DNA of 64,000 bases from Peronospora farinosa (lineage: Eukaryota; Oomycota; Peronosporomycetes; Peronosporales; Peronosporaceae). Shown here in pieces: positions 46,141 to 58,298 of this stretch. A program made the position numbers and the translations under genes. The stretch is taken from assembly GCA_947646735.1 (NCBI GenBank), contig CANTFK010000769.1, positions 1-64,000 of the forward strand. The letters run 5' to 3'. The notes beneath the pieces are model-generated. The model saw nothing but the letters and a program-made list of their open reading frames with translations, had not been told where the DNA came from and ran no database searches. Within the stretch, counting starts at the first letter, position 1, and each line of letters starts with the position of its first letter.

Positions 46141-47735
46141 CGATGGCATAGAAGAGCCTTTGGAAAAGTAGCGCTTAACGATCTCGTAAAGTGATTATAA
46201 ATAAGCAATTTCTTCAGGAATCTTGGAGGAGACACGAGCCGCCATCAGGGCTCATCAGGAGGTAAGCCTCCAGGCGCTCAATTCAAACTAATTATGCAAC
46301 TCGATTACGAGTCGGCCCGAGAGGGGCATGTGAGCCCAACCTTTCTCGACAACCGATGGAACTTGTAGCGTGCACTAGTTGGAGTTCTCTTCTAACATCA
46401 GCTGCGAAATACAGTAAGTTTGCCGATCTACCTCGCGACCAACGCATTCCACGTTATGAATGAATGCGTTCCATGTCTGTAACAGCGCGTTACCCTCACG
46501 TTTGTGGTTTACGTTGTAATTGATATTTATAAAAAACATCGATGTAGAATTCATGCTCGGTGTGATAATTACTCGCCTTGGCGTCAAGGACATGAAGCCT
46601 TGACGAGTCGATATTTTGATGGATCTCGCTGGTCACTCCAGACCAGCGATCTAGGAGATGCTGTGGTATCATCCACGACTTGAGTTCAGGAGCGACAGGT
46701 AAGACACCGAGGTCCCTGGTCTTCTGTGTAGTGTCAAAAGAAATACCGTAGCATTCCCTGCCAAGTACGACTCACTACGCTCGGAAGGCGCCGTCTGAAT
46801 TATTAGACGGCTCATAAATCTTGCGACGCATTGATTCGTTCAATGTGCTACGGCCCCTTTGTGAAGGAGCTTCAGCCTTAAGCTAACCCGTATACGTAAT
46901 ACATTCCATGAGTCGGATGACACATCCGGCTCGCCAGAATATAGAACCTCTAACTCTGGATCAACATTCTCATGTGGCATTAAGTCACGTGAACCTGCAA
47001 CGTACGACGTTGTGAGCTAATTGTTAGCAGCAACAGACGAATGATCTTCTTCTACTTGAGGTTGAGAAGCTTAAACGGCGGCTGCATGAAGAAACCTAGC
47101 CGCGCTCTCAGCTGCCTTCTTGGCAACACGCAAAATTTAGACATGCGTGCTATAAACTGTTGATATAGGAATTAAATATAACTAAAAAGTTTCCAAATAT
47201 TCAACATATCAATCAGTCAATATTGTGACCAATGGTTGAGGGGGGGGGGTGATGAAATGGGGAGCATAACATTGGCATTAACATTAAGTTTCAATGTAAT
47301 AATATATTTAGTAAATATACGACAATATTATCTTAGCTGCTAATATTCGGCAATATAAATTTTAGAAGATAATATTGTCGTCGTATCGCCTTGAAGTTGA
47401 AGATGCCTGGCTGATATAGGCCATGATATAGCCACACGATTGCCAATGAAGGATAGACGCGCGCAATGAGTGGAGGGTATGTAGTCGACATACAATTTAG
47501 TAGTTACATATTGTTAAAAGTAAGGTTATAGTAGATTTAGTTTATTGATGCATCCAAATATATTAAATACAGCTCTCTTTTTCCCTACAACTAAATGTGT
47601 CCTTTAGTTGCTTAGATTTCTCTGCCTCTCAATGTACGAGAGGCTTCGAGGCACCTGCTTACACTGTGTCAATATATTCGGAGGGTGTCTCTATACACTT
47701 AGTGTCTGGATAAGTGCCGGGGTTGCCTTTGCTAG
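46141..47735. other. Repeat-derived intergenic region
   Basis: No gene is supported. At 47265-47475 there is similarity to 30040-30222 (GATATAGGCCAT; ACGCGCGCAATGAGT) and near 47275-47345 to 56945-57000 (CATTAAGT-TCAATGT; TACGACAATATT). It is probably an old LTR or MITE remnant. A G10 run lies at about 47242. Confidence 0.4.
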
Positions 47736-48080
47736 CTAATTGACCCAGCCATTATAGCGTACGTTGCGTAGCCAAATGCTGTAATCCTTGTCGAGACGCA
47801 AGAACTCATGGGTTTCCAATGCCCGCAAAATATAAGACGGTATCTTGTTCCATAAGTGCGGATGCCAGTGAATCAATTCCTTCATTGGCTTCGACGAGGA
47901 TAGGCAGGTTAAAGTTTCTTTCTTCTTTGGTCGTCTCCACACCATCTCGCAGAAAGCCGTGGGCAAGAGCATCTTTTTGGTTAGACTTTGTAGATTCCAC
48001 TGATGTCGAGATTGATCTTGTCGATAAATTGTCGAAACAAGCGTAGAAAACCGCTACAAAAAACAATAACCGAGACGCAT
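47736..48080 (-). pseudogene. RxLR-dEER-like secreted effector relic
   Basis: Read on the - strand from ATG 48080. It begins MRLGY, and after a one-base frame change in codon 5-6 comes a hydrophobic stretch (FFVAVFYACF) as in an oomycete signal peptide. Then a Ser/Thr/Lys-rich spacer, GFLRD (in the place of RxLR) and, eight residues on, KEER (dEER-like). The frame ends at 47806. An overlapping frame (47736-47972) carries IPSYILRALETHEFLRL and ends NGWVN, suggesting a second frame change near 47840. In this family the protein would be exported and enter host cells. As it stands the gene is broken at least twice. Alternatives: a young degenerate family member or sequencing error. Confidence 0.6.
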
Positions 48081-48950
48081 GAGATGCTCCTGCGTTTTCG
48101 AGTGAAATAAATAATGATTATTTAGAATATCAGCAAGCTGTACCTAATAATCGTCGATTTTATAAAAAAAATGTATGCCATTCAGATATTTCGGACAAGC
48201 GAACGAATATAAAGTGCGATGATATTCAGACTGTCTATCGAATACTTGTAATTAATTAAGATATATCTGTACGGCAATCTTCATATCTTCTGCCTTGACT
48301 AGCTCATTCTGCTGGCTTAATCTTATGGGCTACGCGAGGACACTCCAAAAGAGTACATGGGACCGTTTTCAAGCGCATTTTCGCAATTTGCCAGCTAACA
48401 AACAAGTGGACAGAGGCAGGACCAAGATTGCTTCTCCAATCATCGTTCTAATGCAAGCCTTCCACTCACACCACCCATGCGTGCGCGTTAAGCGGGTCGG
48501 TTACTTCCTGAGGAATTGTTTCCTCAAGCACTGGGGACTAATTCCCCCCGTGGTTGTTATATGGGGACTTGTTCCCTCAGGCTCAATGCTACTTATTCCC
48601 TCGGCTACCTTTAGCTGAGGTAGCGCAGCTACAGCGAAATCCTCTACCATCAGCTCTCCAGTTGATCTAGGATTACCGTGTTGCCGCTTCCGGGCTGTAC
48701 ATGAAAACCAATCTGATACGACGACATCATATCCTTCGTGATATCGGTCACCCGTATACTATATCCCCGTTGATAGAAGCATCGAAAACGTGTTGAACCA
48801 CTTAATTTGCTAAAAAAAATAAGCTTTAGATCCTGCTTGTCTTTCTATGAACCTCAAAAGAAAACCAATTCTGCAGTTATTATTCAGTTTCTTCCGAGAT
48901 GGACCGTTTGCTTGATGAGCGTAAGCGATAGATCCAAAGCTTCTTGATTC
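48081..48950. other. Intergenic, no gene seen
   Basis: AT-rich upstream flank of the effector relic, then sequence with short dyads such as GGGGACTAATTCCCC (about 48534) and GGGGACTTGTTCCC (about 48563). These resemble LTR-type sequence, but I cannot assign a family. Confidence 0.4.
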
Positions 48951-48959
48951 CATGTAGGT

Positions 48960-50310
48960 TTGGCTTCTTGTTCATCATCATTCTGTATGGAGTCTTTGAT
49001 TGACCGACAGTATGTCCTTTTCCTCAGGTACGTAGCCATCTCAAGCGCATGCATCTAAAAATATTTTGGTAGCTTTGCGGAAGCCATCATTACCTTCATC
49101 ATGTGAATTTGGGTTTGGTGTGCTCTTTCGCACAGGTTCAGGTGTGATACATGAGGTGGGTTTGGTAAGAACTCAATGCCAAGATTCCTGTAATAAAGTG
49201 TAATCTCCCCATTCACGAGTTCCCTCCGCCGTCAGATACCACTTGCTTGACCTTATTTGCGGAAAAATGACGCTCTGCCCAGTAGATGTATTGTTTGATG
49301 GCTGCATTTACATCCGATATGTTCTTCAAGTAAAGTGGGTACGCCGTAGTATACCGGGAGTATCCATCTACTACAACAAGCACCGCCTTATACGCTCTAG
49401 GGCTTGAGTTTTACTTCGAGAAAAGTAAATAGCTGTCTCCAATATAGACTCAGTGAATTTAACTACAAATATTACTTGATTCTTCGTCGTGATATCATGC
49501 TTCACATGCTTATGAAGTGTACGTTGTCGGTCTTTACCAATGTGGCATGCTTCGCAATCAATTAATTGGTTGGGCTCAGTGACATTCCGTCTATTAGCTT
49601 GCGATCTGCCATGAGCTTCACGTACTGTGGATTAAGGTGGCCGAGCCTTTCGTGCCACCGATGGATATCAGCGTATCCTTGTGTGCGCGTATGATTTACC
49701 TGAGGACGTAAGCACTTATTTGTGATTAGCAGTTCACCCCTGTCACTCGTTTTCGGTAGAAAATCATTGATGGCATAAATGTGGAGAGACCACAGTCATC
49801 TCTTATACTGTTCAACAGCTTCCGATTATGCTGCCAAAGCTCGTAAATTTTTTCTTCCTTTACGGATGCAATACTTCACAGTATGTCCTTGGTCCCCGAC
49901 TTGTGTATAAGAAATTAAATTCATACATCCAAGAACGTATAATACGTCATAAAGTGTTATCATGTTGCTGCTTGATCCGTTTCGAACAAGTATCTGAACG
50001 GTTCCATGGCCAATCGGCTTCGTTGTTAAATGCTTTTAATATCCTCGGTCACATTATCTTGAGCATCGTTATCAAAAGCGCTATAATCAATTAAGTATCG
50101 TAAATCAGAAGCCACATGTACATTTGACGCATTGTTAAGACACCATTGTCGATCTGTGCAGCTGCTGTCTGGAGTATTTCCGCTAACTGGTAGCTTGTTC
50201 TTTGCCATCGCCATCATTTCATCCGGCTTTTCTTGACATCCATCCGCAAGCTCATTCTTCGGATGCTGGGCAAATGCCACGTTATGATCACAGAAATATT
50301 GCAACAGTCT
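48960..50310 (-). pseudogene. Ty1/copia fragment (protease - GAG-pre-integrase - integrase)
   Basis: On the - strand, broken frames give WCLNNASNVHVASDLRY (decayed protease active site, about 50130), WHERLGHLNPQYVKLM and CEACHIGK (GAG-pre-integrase finger, about 49540-49670). They continue with VVDGYSRYTTAYPLY (integrase core, about 49360) and VVSDGGG (about 49220). No LTR of its own is recognised. It lies in opposite orientation to the copia element that starts at 50374. Confidence 0.82.
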
Positions 50311-50373
50311 GCCCCTATCTTATGTTAGGCTTGTTAAAGACGAAACTAAGTGGATGCGCACGAGGTGTGCTAA

Positions 50374-50570
50374 TGTGACCAACACTTTTTGGAGTAGACG
50401 ACACCACTGTCAGATGTTGGGACCTCATACATTATAAGCCTATAGAGGAATTTTTTAAATTGCTTTTTCCAAGCATGAATTGATTGGCAAGAAACATTTG
50501 TAGGTTTTTATATAAGAGCTAATTTACTTTTCCATTTACTTCCTCGTTCATAAGTTGACCCTCTGTATCA
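50374..50570 (+). mobile_element. 5' LTR of copia element 2 (ends approximate)
   Basis: About 195 bp, TGTGACCAACACTTTTTGGA onward with CATACATTATAAGCC and TTTTTATATAAGAGC. The same sequence with few changes lies at 56601-56795. The gag ATG follows at 50587, so the primer site must be very short. The exact 3' end is uncertain. Confidence 0.75.
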
Positions 50571-51678
50571 ATTACTTCAAGAGGTAATGAGCCCAAAAAC
50601 AGCTGAGGCAAACGATGTCCTTAATAAAGACAACTACTTCGCGTGGGAATTTAACGCACGGATAAAAGTCGACAAGAAGGGACTGCTGGAACATATCGAC
50701 GCGACGAAGGCCCCGAGTGAAAGTGACGCTAACGCGTCAATGTAGAAAGCCAACAAAATAAAGGCCTTCGTAAACATATGTACCAAGACTATCCATCCAT
50801 GATTTAGAATGCAAGGATGACTGCAGAGGCCTTAGAGATTCCAAGGAGCTTTAATCTCCGTAGAAGCATCCATTATCGAGTACACATGCGTCGACAGCTT
50901 CACGAATTAAAGATACAGGAAAGAGAAAGTGTGATGGATCACTTTCTCAAGTTTGATGAGTTGTGCATGTCAATGCAAGCCACCAGTGATGAATTTTCGC
51001 GCGATGAGCAGATCGTAATTCTGCTTGAACGATTATCTGATGATCACGATCATAATCGTCAAGATTATCGAGAATATGAGAGAAATTGTTTTCTTTCTAG
51101 TCAAGTATATACCTTGTCGTGAATACGAAGGCATTGTTCGACAGGGGAAGAGCGTAAACCGTGCTGAAGACTCCAAGGAGTATTAAAAATAAGATTCATC
51201 GCCCGAAGGAAACAAGGAACACGTTTTCAGGGACATGTTTTGTATGCAGAAGATATGGGCACAAGAAACAAAATTTCTGAATCCAGACAAAAAAGAGCTC
51301 GGAGCAAGCGTTTGCTATGAGTGAACATGGCTCTGAAGTTTGGCTACTCGACAGTGGTGCGAGTAGTCATATGTGTCCATTTCAAGATGACTTTGTGTAA
51401 ATTCGACCGCTAACAGGTTTTTTAGCATTTTAATTGCGAATGGAGAAATAGTTCTGGCTACTGGAGTTAGGACACTTCGTGTCGTAGTGAAGAACAAAGA
51501 GTCAATACAAAATTAAAAAAGTGTTTGTAGGCTTCTGTAAATCTCCGCATTGTCTGCAAAAAGGTTACACGTGATTTTTCAAGACACAACAAGTGAGGTC
51601 AGAAAGGATCAAAACGAGGTGACCAAGGTGATTCAAAAGGGTAAATAATTTGTTTTGGAATGTGATACATATCAATCA

Positions 51679-51732
51679 GCAAACACGAGTGAATAGGTTG
51701 GCGGTGGAGCCAACCTATTCACTCGTGTTTGC
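51679..51732. repeat. Perfect 24-bp hairpin inside copia element 2
   Basis: Arm GCAAACACGAGTGAATAGGT plus TGGC, 6-base loop GGTGGA, then the exact complement. It falls in the protease/GAG-pre-integrase region and has no counterpart in the copia protein, so it was created by a local inverted duplication. Confidence 0.95.
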
Positions 51733-53030
51733 ATGCGCGATTAGGACAGCCGCCAATGAAGGCAATGCAAAATCTAAGCAAGTGCGTTAAAGGATTAAAG
51801 ATGCAAGATTCGTCTGCTGTTGATGTTGATCAAGACGAAATTTGCGAAGTATGTGTGACTGGGAAGTCGTCGGTCAAGCCGTTTATGAGGCCAAATTAAG
51901 GCGAAGTGATTGCCACTTCACTGCTTCAAGTTGTTCACAGCGACGTAATGGGTCTATTAGAGACCAAGTCGCAAGGAGGAGTAAGAGTTGTTGTAACGTT
52001 TCTGGATGATTATGTACGCTATGTGGTCGCATACTATGTCACACACAAGTCCGGCGTAGTTAACAAGTTCATCGAGTACAAATCGATGATGGAAAATCAG
52101 TTGATATCAAGATTAAGCGTATCTGCTCAAATAATGGTGGCGTGTACATAAACAAGCAATGTACAGAAGTGTGTCGAAAAGGTGAGATAGTGCACCATGC
52201 AGCAATGCTATATTCGCCGCAGCAAAATGGGATGGTGGAACGAATGAACCAAACACTGACGGAACGAGCAATATCGATACCAAATCATATGCAGCGGAGA
52301 AGAAGTGGTAGGTGAAGGTATGAATACTTCAGTATATGTGACTAACAGAGTTACGTGCGCTTCTTGGCCGACCAAGACTCCGATTTAAATGTGTTTTAGA
52401 ATGAAGCCAGACCTTTCACACATGCGAGGTATTGGCGCTCAATGATACAAACAGATCAAAGAAAATTAAGCGGCTAAAATTGGACAAAAAGGCATATTGA
52501 TGCATATTGTTGGATATTTATATGTAGTGAAAGTAGTGAAGGCTACCGCGTATAGATTATAATTTTATAATCCTGGAGAATCACGCAATCACAAGACTTT
52601 TTAAGAACTACTAAATCCAAGTATGTGCAAGTTGTCGATGACAGCACGTATGCATCATGATGATAATGACGATGCAATCATAATTTACCGGCTCCTTTGA
52701 CTTCTGGTGAAGTAGAACCGATGACGGTGTACCAGACTAACAAACATCAAATTGTTTCACTTTCTAGTGAATCTTAGTCGTTGAACCTGCACCAAGATTT
52801 TATGCATGCGTCTGATCCTTCGTTTGATATTGATGATGTTTACATGAAGCCAATCGATCTGGATGTGGATACGTACCAGGACATTGTACCCAGGAGGGGC
52901 ACAATAATCTTGGTGAATTGTAACAGGGCATCTAGTTACACGCAAACATAAAAGAATATACTTAATGTAAGGTCCATAATTACTTTTGACCTGACACTTG
53001 GGTGCGATACACAAATGTGATCCACCCTCG

Positions 53031-53408
53031 TGAATGTGATATCCATTTATGGATTCACATGGGAAGGGATGACGCTAGTTGAAGCTAGGCATCGCGACGT
53101 CTCAGAAGGACGTCATTCGCAAACTTAAATCTACATTTAAGCTCGCACGTCAGGATACGCTTCTAAAGAGTTGCGTATCCGATATATATACATATATAGC
53201 CATTCAGTAGTTAAGTTTTATATTTAATTATAATTCATTAAATATAGCTCAGTTTTGAATTTACTACACACTGTCTACTGCGCAAGAGAAGGTGAAAAGC
53301 TTCTGCGTGACGTATGTAGGACACTTGTTAGTAGTTCGTTGCGCTCTCGCTTAAGCGAGAGGCAACTGGTGGTACGACTGCTTAAGCAGTCGACCAACCA
53401 CACATCCA
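53031..53408 (+). mobile_element. Probable copia-type solo LTR (378 bp) with CCCTCG duplication
   Basis: TGAATGTGATATCC...ACACATCCA, ends matching as imperfect inverted repeats (TGAATGTG against TGGATGTG). Flanked by CCCTCG at 53025-53030 and 53409-53414. It holds several short dyads (CTCTCGCTTAAGCGAGAG; GACTGCTTAAGCAGTC) and a TATATATACATATATA stretch. Interrupts copia element 2 before RT. No second copy in the window supports it. Confidence 0.55.
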
Positions 53409-54565
53409 CCCTCGCACGCGAAGGTAAGACGGTCTAATCGCTTTCTCGCTTGTGCTGAAGGTGTGCGCTAAGTAGTACGAGGCAACTTTGTAGAAGTGCC
53501 CGTCTACATGAATGCTCAGTAATGCAATCATCTCAGTTTGGTGAGCAAAATGCCCTTGCGTTGTCCCTATCAACTCAAGGCTCTCAAGCCTTGGCCCCAA
53601 TATGAAAGAATAATGCCATCGTTTCGACTCGCAGAGATGACCAAGTCGAGCGTGCGTTTAATACTATACTAAGATGCAGTAGCGTCTCCTCATATCCAAG
53701 ATGTGGTGTGATGCGATCAAGACCGAGTTTCAGGCACTTTATAAAAAGAATACATGATCAATCGTGGAAAAATCTCCAAATAAGAAGGTAATTGGAACCA
53801 GGTGGGGGCAAGCAAGTGAAATAGAGATAGCGGAATTGAACGATTCTAGGCTCTACTTGTGGGTTTCGGTTATCCTCAAACCCTTTTGAGTTGACTACTA
53901 CGATACGTACTCTCCAGTAGCGAAAACATGAATTCTATTTGCGTGTATCTGGCAGTATGTTGTTATAATGGTATGACTACACAACGTATTATGTAAATAT
54001 TGCATTCACCAGTGGTGTCCCGGAAGGAAATGGGTATATTTACACACCGCAAGGTGTCGACATGCAACCAAATCAAGTTTAAAATATAATTCAAATCTTG
54101 TACGGATTAATCAAGCTGCTGCATCGTAGTTAATGACGTATTCAAGTGTATTTGAGAACATGGGTTTTGTGACATGTCTTTTTGGATACGTGCATATTTG
54201 TTTGTCAGGACGACAATTCCTTAGTGGGTCTACGTGACTTGATATGTCGACGACATGCTTATTGGAAGTTTTTCGAGTGAATCAATTAAGAAGGTCGCAA
54301 ATAAATTGACGAGCCAGTTTCGACTAAAGATTCTAGGAAAAGTGCGCTTCATTTTCGTCATTGAAGTTACATACGAGATGAATAAAAACAGCTCAAGAGT
54401 AGCCAGACTGCATATAATTATAATAAAGTCGGTTTTAAATTGGTGTACAATCCGAGTGTGGAAGGACAAAACATGGCAAATGTGAAGAGAAGGATCCAAA
54501 AAAGAAGATTCGCTCGTTAAGATCTCTGGTATGATCACTTCTATATGTGGCAACTGGAACGCGAC

Positions 54566-55630
54566 TGTCGTGAAGTAATTGATGTGCGATATGGAGACCC
54601 CAAAGGCCAATTGGATTCGGAGTATAAATGACCGTGTATCAGGGAAAAGAGACCAGAGAGAAGGGGCCTCGAGGGGAAGCGACCATTGGCGGAAAAAATT
54701 TGCAGAAACCACAAAAGATAAGTCAGTATCAGAAGACCGGTTAACCGGTACTGAAAGGAGTCGACCATGGTCCCTTTTAGAATTCCCGGTCCCTCATTGG
54801 TGATTCCGGTCCCTCATAGGTCGACCCGATCCCTAGTCAGTCGACCTGGGTCCCTCGTCGGTCGCCTCGATCCCTCATCGGAAATACGGTCCCTCATTGG
54901 TCGACCTGGTCCCTCTTCGGTCGACCTGGATCCCCCGGGGTTCATCCACTTCTGACCAGTAAACACAAGGATCAGACCAGTCGACGCAAAGAATCAGAGA
55001 TTCAGGTAAGGATAGAGTAAAGGAGCTAATAAGATAGGACTATATTACATACTACTCAATTTTCGATCTACGTGGCACGACTCCGTCACCCAAGAAGAAC
55101 TTGCTCTAAGTTACTCACTGTTCCGGGAAGGTATATATTTTGGCCCCCCGTCGAAGACAGTTGTGTAGCGAAGTTCAAGTGCGAATAGAGCTCCAGAATA
55201 TATTTGGCCTGTGAGTTTGTTCGAGTAGCAACCCCCCAAGACTCGCTATCGGAAGCGGTCTCCCTTACCTCACGGTCCGGGAGCAAAGTAAAGGTTAGGT
55301 GGTTGATACACCTGAAACAAGAAGGAAAAGGCCAGGGACAAGCTCCCTGAAGAATTGGCTCTAAGTCCACTCTCGACAAGGTCGATCGAGTGGCCACCTA
55401 CCGGCCCACCGAGTGAAGCATATCCACTTGAGGCCCCCAGGTCTACCTCCCTCAAGGCATACGTCTACATCACCAAGTCCTCCGAAGAGTGCAACCCGCC
55501 AGCCGACGGGTACACAAGGTGAGAGAAGGTCCATACGCGGCATCGGGGTACCCCCTCCGACAGTCGGCAGTCCGTAACAGTGAGTGGTTTGGGGTCTTAT
55601 CATACAATTTTGAGAACCCGCTCCACCACA
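54566..55630 (+). mobile_element. Solo LTR type D (Element 4 family) with 4-bp duplication CGAC
   Basis: 1065 bp, TGTCGTGAAG...GCTCCACCACA. It matches the Element 4 LTR at 58299-59429 in reverse; the 3' half is nearly identical (55086-55630 against 58299-58843), while the U3 repeat is degenerate. CGAC lies at 54562-54565 and 55631-55634. Removing the LTR and one CGAC restores the conserved copia junction ACG CGA CCG GAT (TRPD), which proves the boundaries. Confidence 0.93.
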
Positions 55631-56210
55631 CGACCGGATATTGCGCTGGCGGTGCGTCAACTGAGTCGAAATTTAGAGAAGTCAAGTGAAGATCATCTAC
55701 TCATGTGATGCGCTACCTCAAGTCTACTGCAACAAATGGGATCTGCTATGAAGGAAGGTGAGGTGAGCTGAAGATGCGTGCATTCAGTGATGCTGAATAA
55801 GGAAGTGACAAGGATATTCGGCGTTCTCTTAGTGACAATGATGATAAACAATTCTCCAGTTATTTTTAAGTCAATAAAACTAAACCGTGTATCCCTAAGC
55901 TCTGCGGAAGCAGAATATGTGGCGCTTTCTTGTTCGTCCAAATAGTACTATGGAAAAAAAATTAATGTTGGAGATAAAGATCAAGGTTGACGATTTAGTA
56001 ATTGTGTACTAACACAATCAGAGTGCAGTTGCTGTCGCGAAAACGAAGGATATCAAAGTCGTACAAAGCACATGATATACAATATCATTTAGTTCACGAT
56101 CAAGTCAAGTTCAAGGTTATTCAGCTGAGATGTGTCGTAGCTAAGCTACATCTCGACTGTACTTAAGCTAACGCAATTCCGACGAAGAAGTTTTTGCTGC
56201 TCGTGGCGAA

Positions 56211-56600
56211 ACTAAACAATGTGTAATGGGGCAACCTATTACATAAGTAGTTATAGGAATAATACATAATTTTATATGAAGGCATAGGTTGTATTTGATT
56301 AGCAGATACGGCGCGTCGTTAAATATTGGTTTGTAATCGGGGTGCCAGACACAATAATCAGGCAATGATAAATCGACCTCCATTTGAGTGATTTTCTGAG
56401 CTAGGGAGCACATTCGCACTTGGTGCGAATCAGAAGCAAACAAATTATATAGTTATATTTACGAGTAATTTAAGAGCGCTTCCTTAACGCCTTTTAATAA
56501 AGGAAGGTAACGGGTCCTTATCCCGTCACACATCGAAAACTTTCCGTCGAAGAGGGGTGCTGGAGCCGAGAACTTAGTGGATGATTAAGCGGCGTGCTGA
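56211..56600. other. 3' untranslated part of copia element 2, no gene
   Basis: Lies between the decayed RNase H and the 3' LTR. No open frame is supported. A GAAGAGGGGTG purine stretch (about 56550) may be part of the priming region. Confidence 0.4.
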
Positions 56601-56795
56601 TGTGACCAACACTTTTTGGAGTGGACGACACCACTGTCAGATGTTGGGGCCTCATACATTATAAGCCTACAGAGGAACTTTCTAGATTGCTATTTATAAG
56701 CATGAATTGATTGGCAAGAAACATTTGTAGGTTTTTATATAAGAGCTAATTTACTTTTCCATTTACTTCTTGTTTAAAGTCGCCCTTTTGTATTT
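56601..56795 (+). mobile_element. 3' LTR of copia element 2 (ends approximate)
   Basis: TGTGACCAACACTTTTTGGA...TTTTTATATAAGAGCTAA, about 90% like 50374-50570 by eye. The divergence says the insertion is old, in keeping with the decayed coding region. Confidence 0.75.
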
Positions 56796-57612
56796 GGTAC
56801 CTTGACATAGCTAACATGAAGAGGCAGACAAGTCTATTGCCGACTTTTTATACTACTACTCTTCAACTTGTATTTTTTGACGTAAAAAACATCAAGACCG
56901 CGCCCAATTTCAGCAGCGAGCCACGGTGAGGTCATTACATACCACTAACAATGACATTAAGTGTCAATGTCAATATTATTAATAGCTGATACTATACGAC
57001 AATATTGTATGAGAGTTGCTATATTCACACTTCCATTCACACCCATTTCATTTAAAGTTTGAATATATATATTTATGTAATTATAATTCGCAGCAAATAC
57101 TTTGCAGATGCCCTTTAAACTCTTAGCCCCACAGACATCGTAGAACATCATGTTCGAAAACCCGCTTTGTCGCCGTTACTTAAAGAATAGCCTATGGATA
57201 AGAGCGGCCAGTGAACCACACACAGTCTGGCACAGTATTATGTATATACCTCTGCGTGCCTACAAATGATTTAGGGCCAATGTGTTTCGCATTCTTTATG
57301 GAAACACACTATGTCCCTAATGATGCAATCTCAGGTACCAGCAGCGCCAATAGCCACGTACTGGAGACGATCTACCCCCAGCGCATCCCTTCAATGGAAA
57401 AAAGTTCAGTGCAGCCTACTAAATGGGAAATTGGCAAAATGTTTGTCTGAGCATCATAGTCCTACATAGCATTTTTGCGATCATAACCATGGGTACCCAC
57501 ACTTCACTAGAACGGGCTTCGCCTATCCACGTGCCCACCCACGCCGACGTGGAGTAAGCCATACCCATGGCTTTAATAATGGAACTAGGCGCACGTGTGG
57601 AACTGCTCTATT
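56796..57612. other. Intergenic, no gene seen
   Basis: The stretch TGACATTAAGTGTCAATGTC (56950-56970) is a near-palindrome related to 47280-47300 and 30048-30060, and is followed in two of the three places by a TACGACAATATT-type sequence. Nothing else is recognised. Confidence 0.4.
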
Positions 57613-57740
57613 TAAAAAAGTCGCGACTTGACCGCAAGAACAGCAGATCGCTGACGTTTTGCGGCTTAAGCCGATTTCGCCTCAGTGTTGCCATGTTTTC
57701 CGCATCGGAGAAGATATTATCAGACATGGAGCTGGCAGAA
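57613..57740 (-). pseudogene. hAT transposase C-terminal dimerisation scrap
   Basis: On the - strand the frame reads DNIFSDAENMATLRRNRLKP followed by NVSDLLFLRS. This has the layout of the hAT dimerisation motif (ERVFS.AGN...RRNRL.P..V..L.FL). Only ~40 residues are left, and no ends or terminal repeats are visible. Confidence 0.5.
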
Positions 57741-58298
57741 GGAGCGCAGAGGAGCAACAGCGCAATTCACGCCATAATTGGGAGCATATGGATGCTCTAT
57801 GCTTTCACCAGACCATCCCCTGGAAGTCGCCCTCGCTGGCGATTTGTAGCCTCTTCTCGTTGCTGACCTAGTAGGAAGGTATGCCTTGTGCTTCAGCTCG
57901 ACGATGGTATTGAAGTTTCTGACGAGCTGGAAGACAGTCGCAGTATCGCCTTCGTTCTCGTCGGGCTCCATGTCGTACAATTCATCATAGTTTCTCAAAG
58001 CTTATTGATCTGTAAAATTAGATAATGGAGTTTGAAAAGGATTAAGACCTAAAAAGACCCCCTATGGCCAAGATCCCGCCCCTTAAACTTTTAAAACCAC
58101 TTCGCCGAAATGGTCAAGACCAATTGACTATTGTGTCAATGCAGATTCCTACACAAATAGGTTCGATCACCACATACTATTGTTTTTTTTTAAAGCGCAT
58201 GCTCAAAATTACTCACCCATATACCCATAGACATTCCCACTACCTATCAATATACCCATGGATTATGGGTGGAAAAGAGCGGGTAGTACCCATGCAGG
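57741..58298. other. Flank of Element 4, no gene seen
   Basis: Contains a run of ACCCATA/TACCCATG-type short repeats (58205-58295) reaching the LTR. The last four bases before the LTR are CAGG, the expected target duplicate of Element 4. Confidence 0.45.

Larger units (their letters stand above)
50587..56210 (+). pseudogene. Ty1/copia element 2, gag-pol, decayed and split by two insertions
   Basis: Gag starts ATG 50587 (MSPKTAEANDVLNKDNYFAW). A CCHC-like knuckle (CFVC, then GH) lies near 51240, the protease WLLDSGASSHM near 51340, the GAG-pre-integrase ICEVCVTGK near 51840 and the integrase core (VVHSDVMG, LDDYVRY) at 51930-52070. A solo LTR interrupts at 53031-53408. RT then has MWCDAIKTEFQALYKKNT (about 53700), YDTYSPVAKT (about 53900) and VDDMLIGSF (about 54250). 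RT is split at 54565 by a Ty3-type solo LTR between the codons for ATGTR and PDIA. RNase H continues to AEAEYVALS near 55920. Many stops and shifts. Confidence 0.88.

Noticed and set aside
48295..48618. 107-aa + strand ORF upstream of the effector relic
   Set aside because: No recognisable features; the sequence has LTR-like dyads and the ORF is within chance length for the region.
55693..55941. 82-aa - strand ORF
   Set aside because: Complement of the decayed copia RNase H region.
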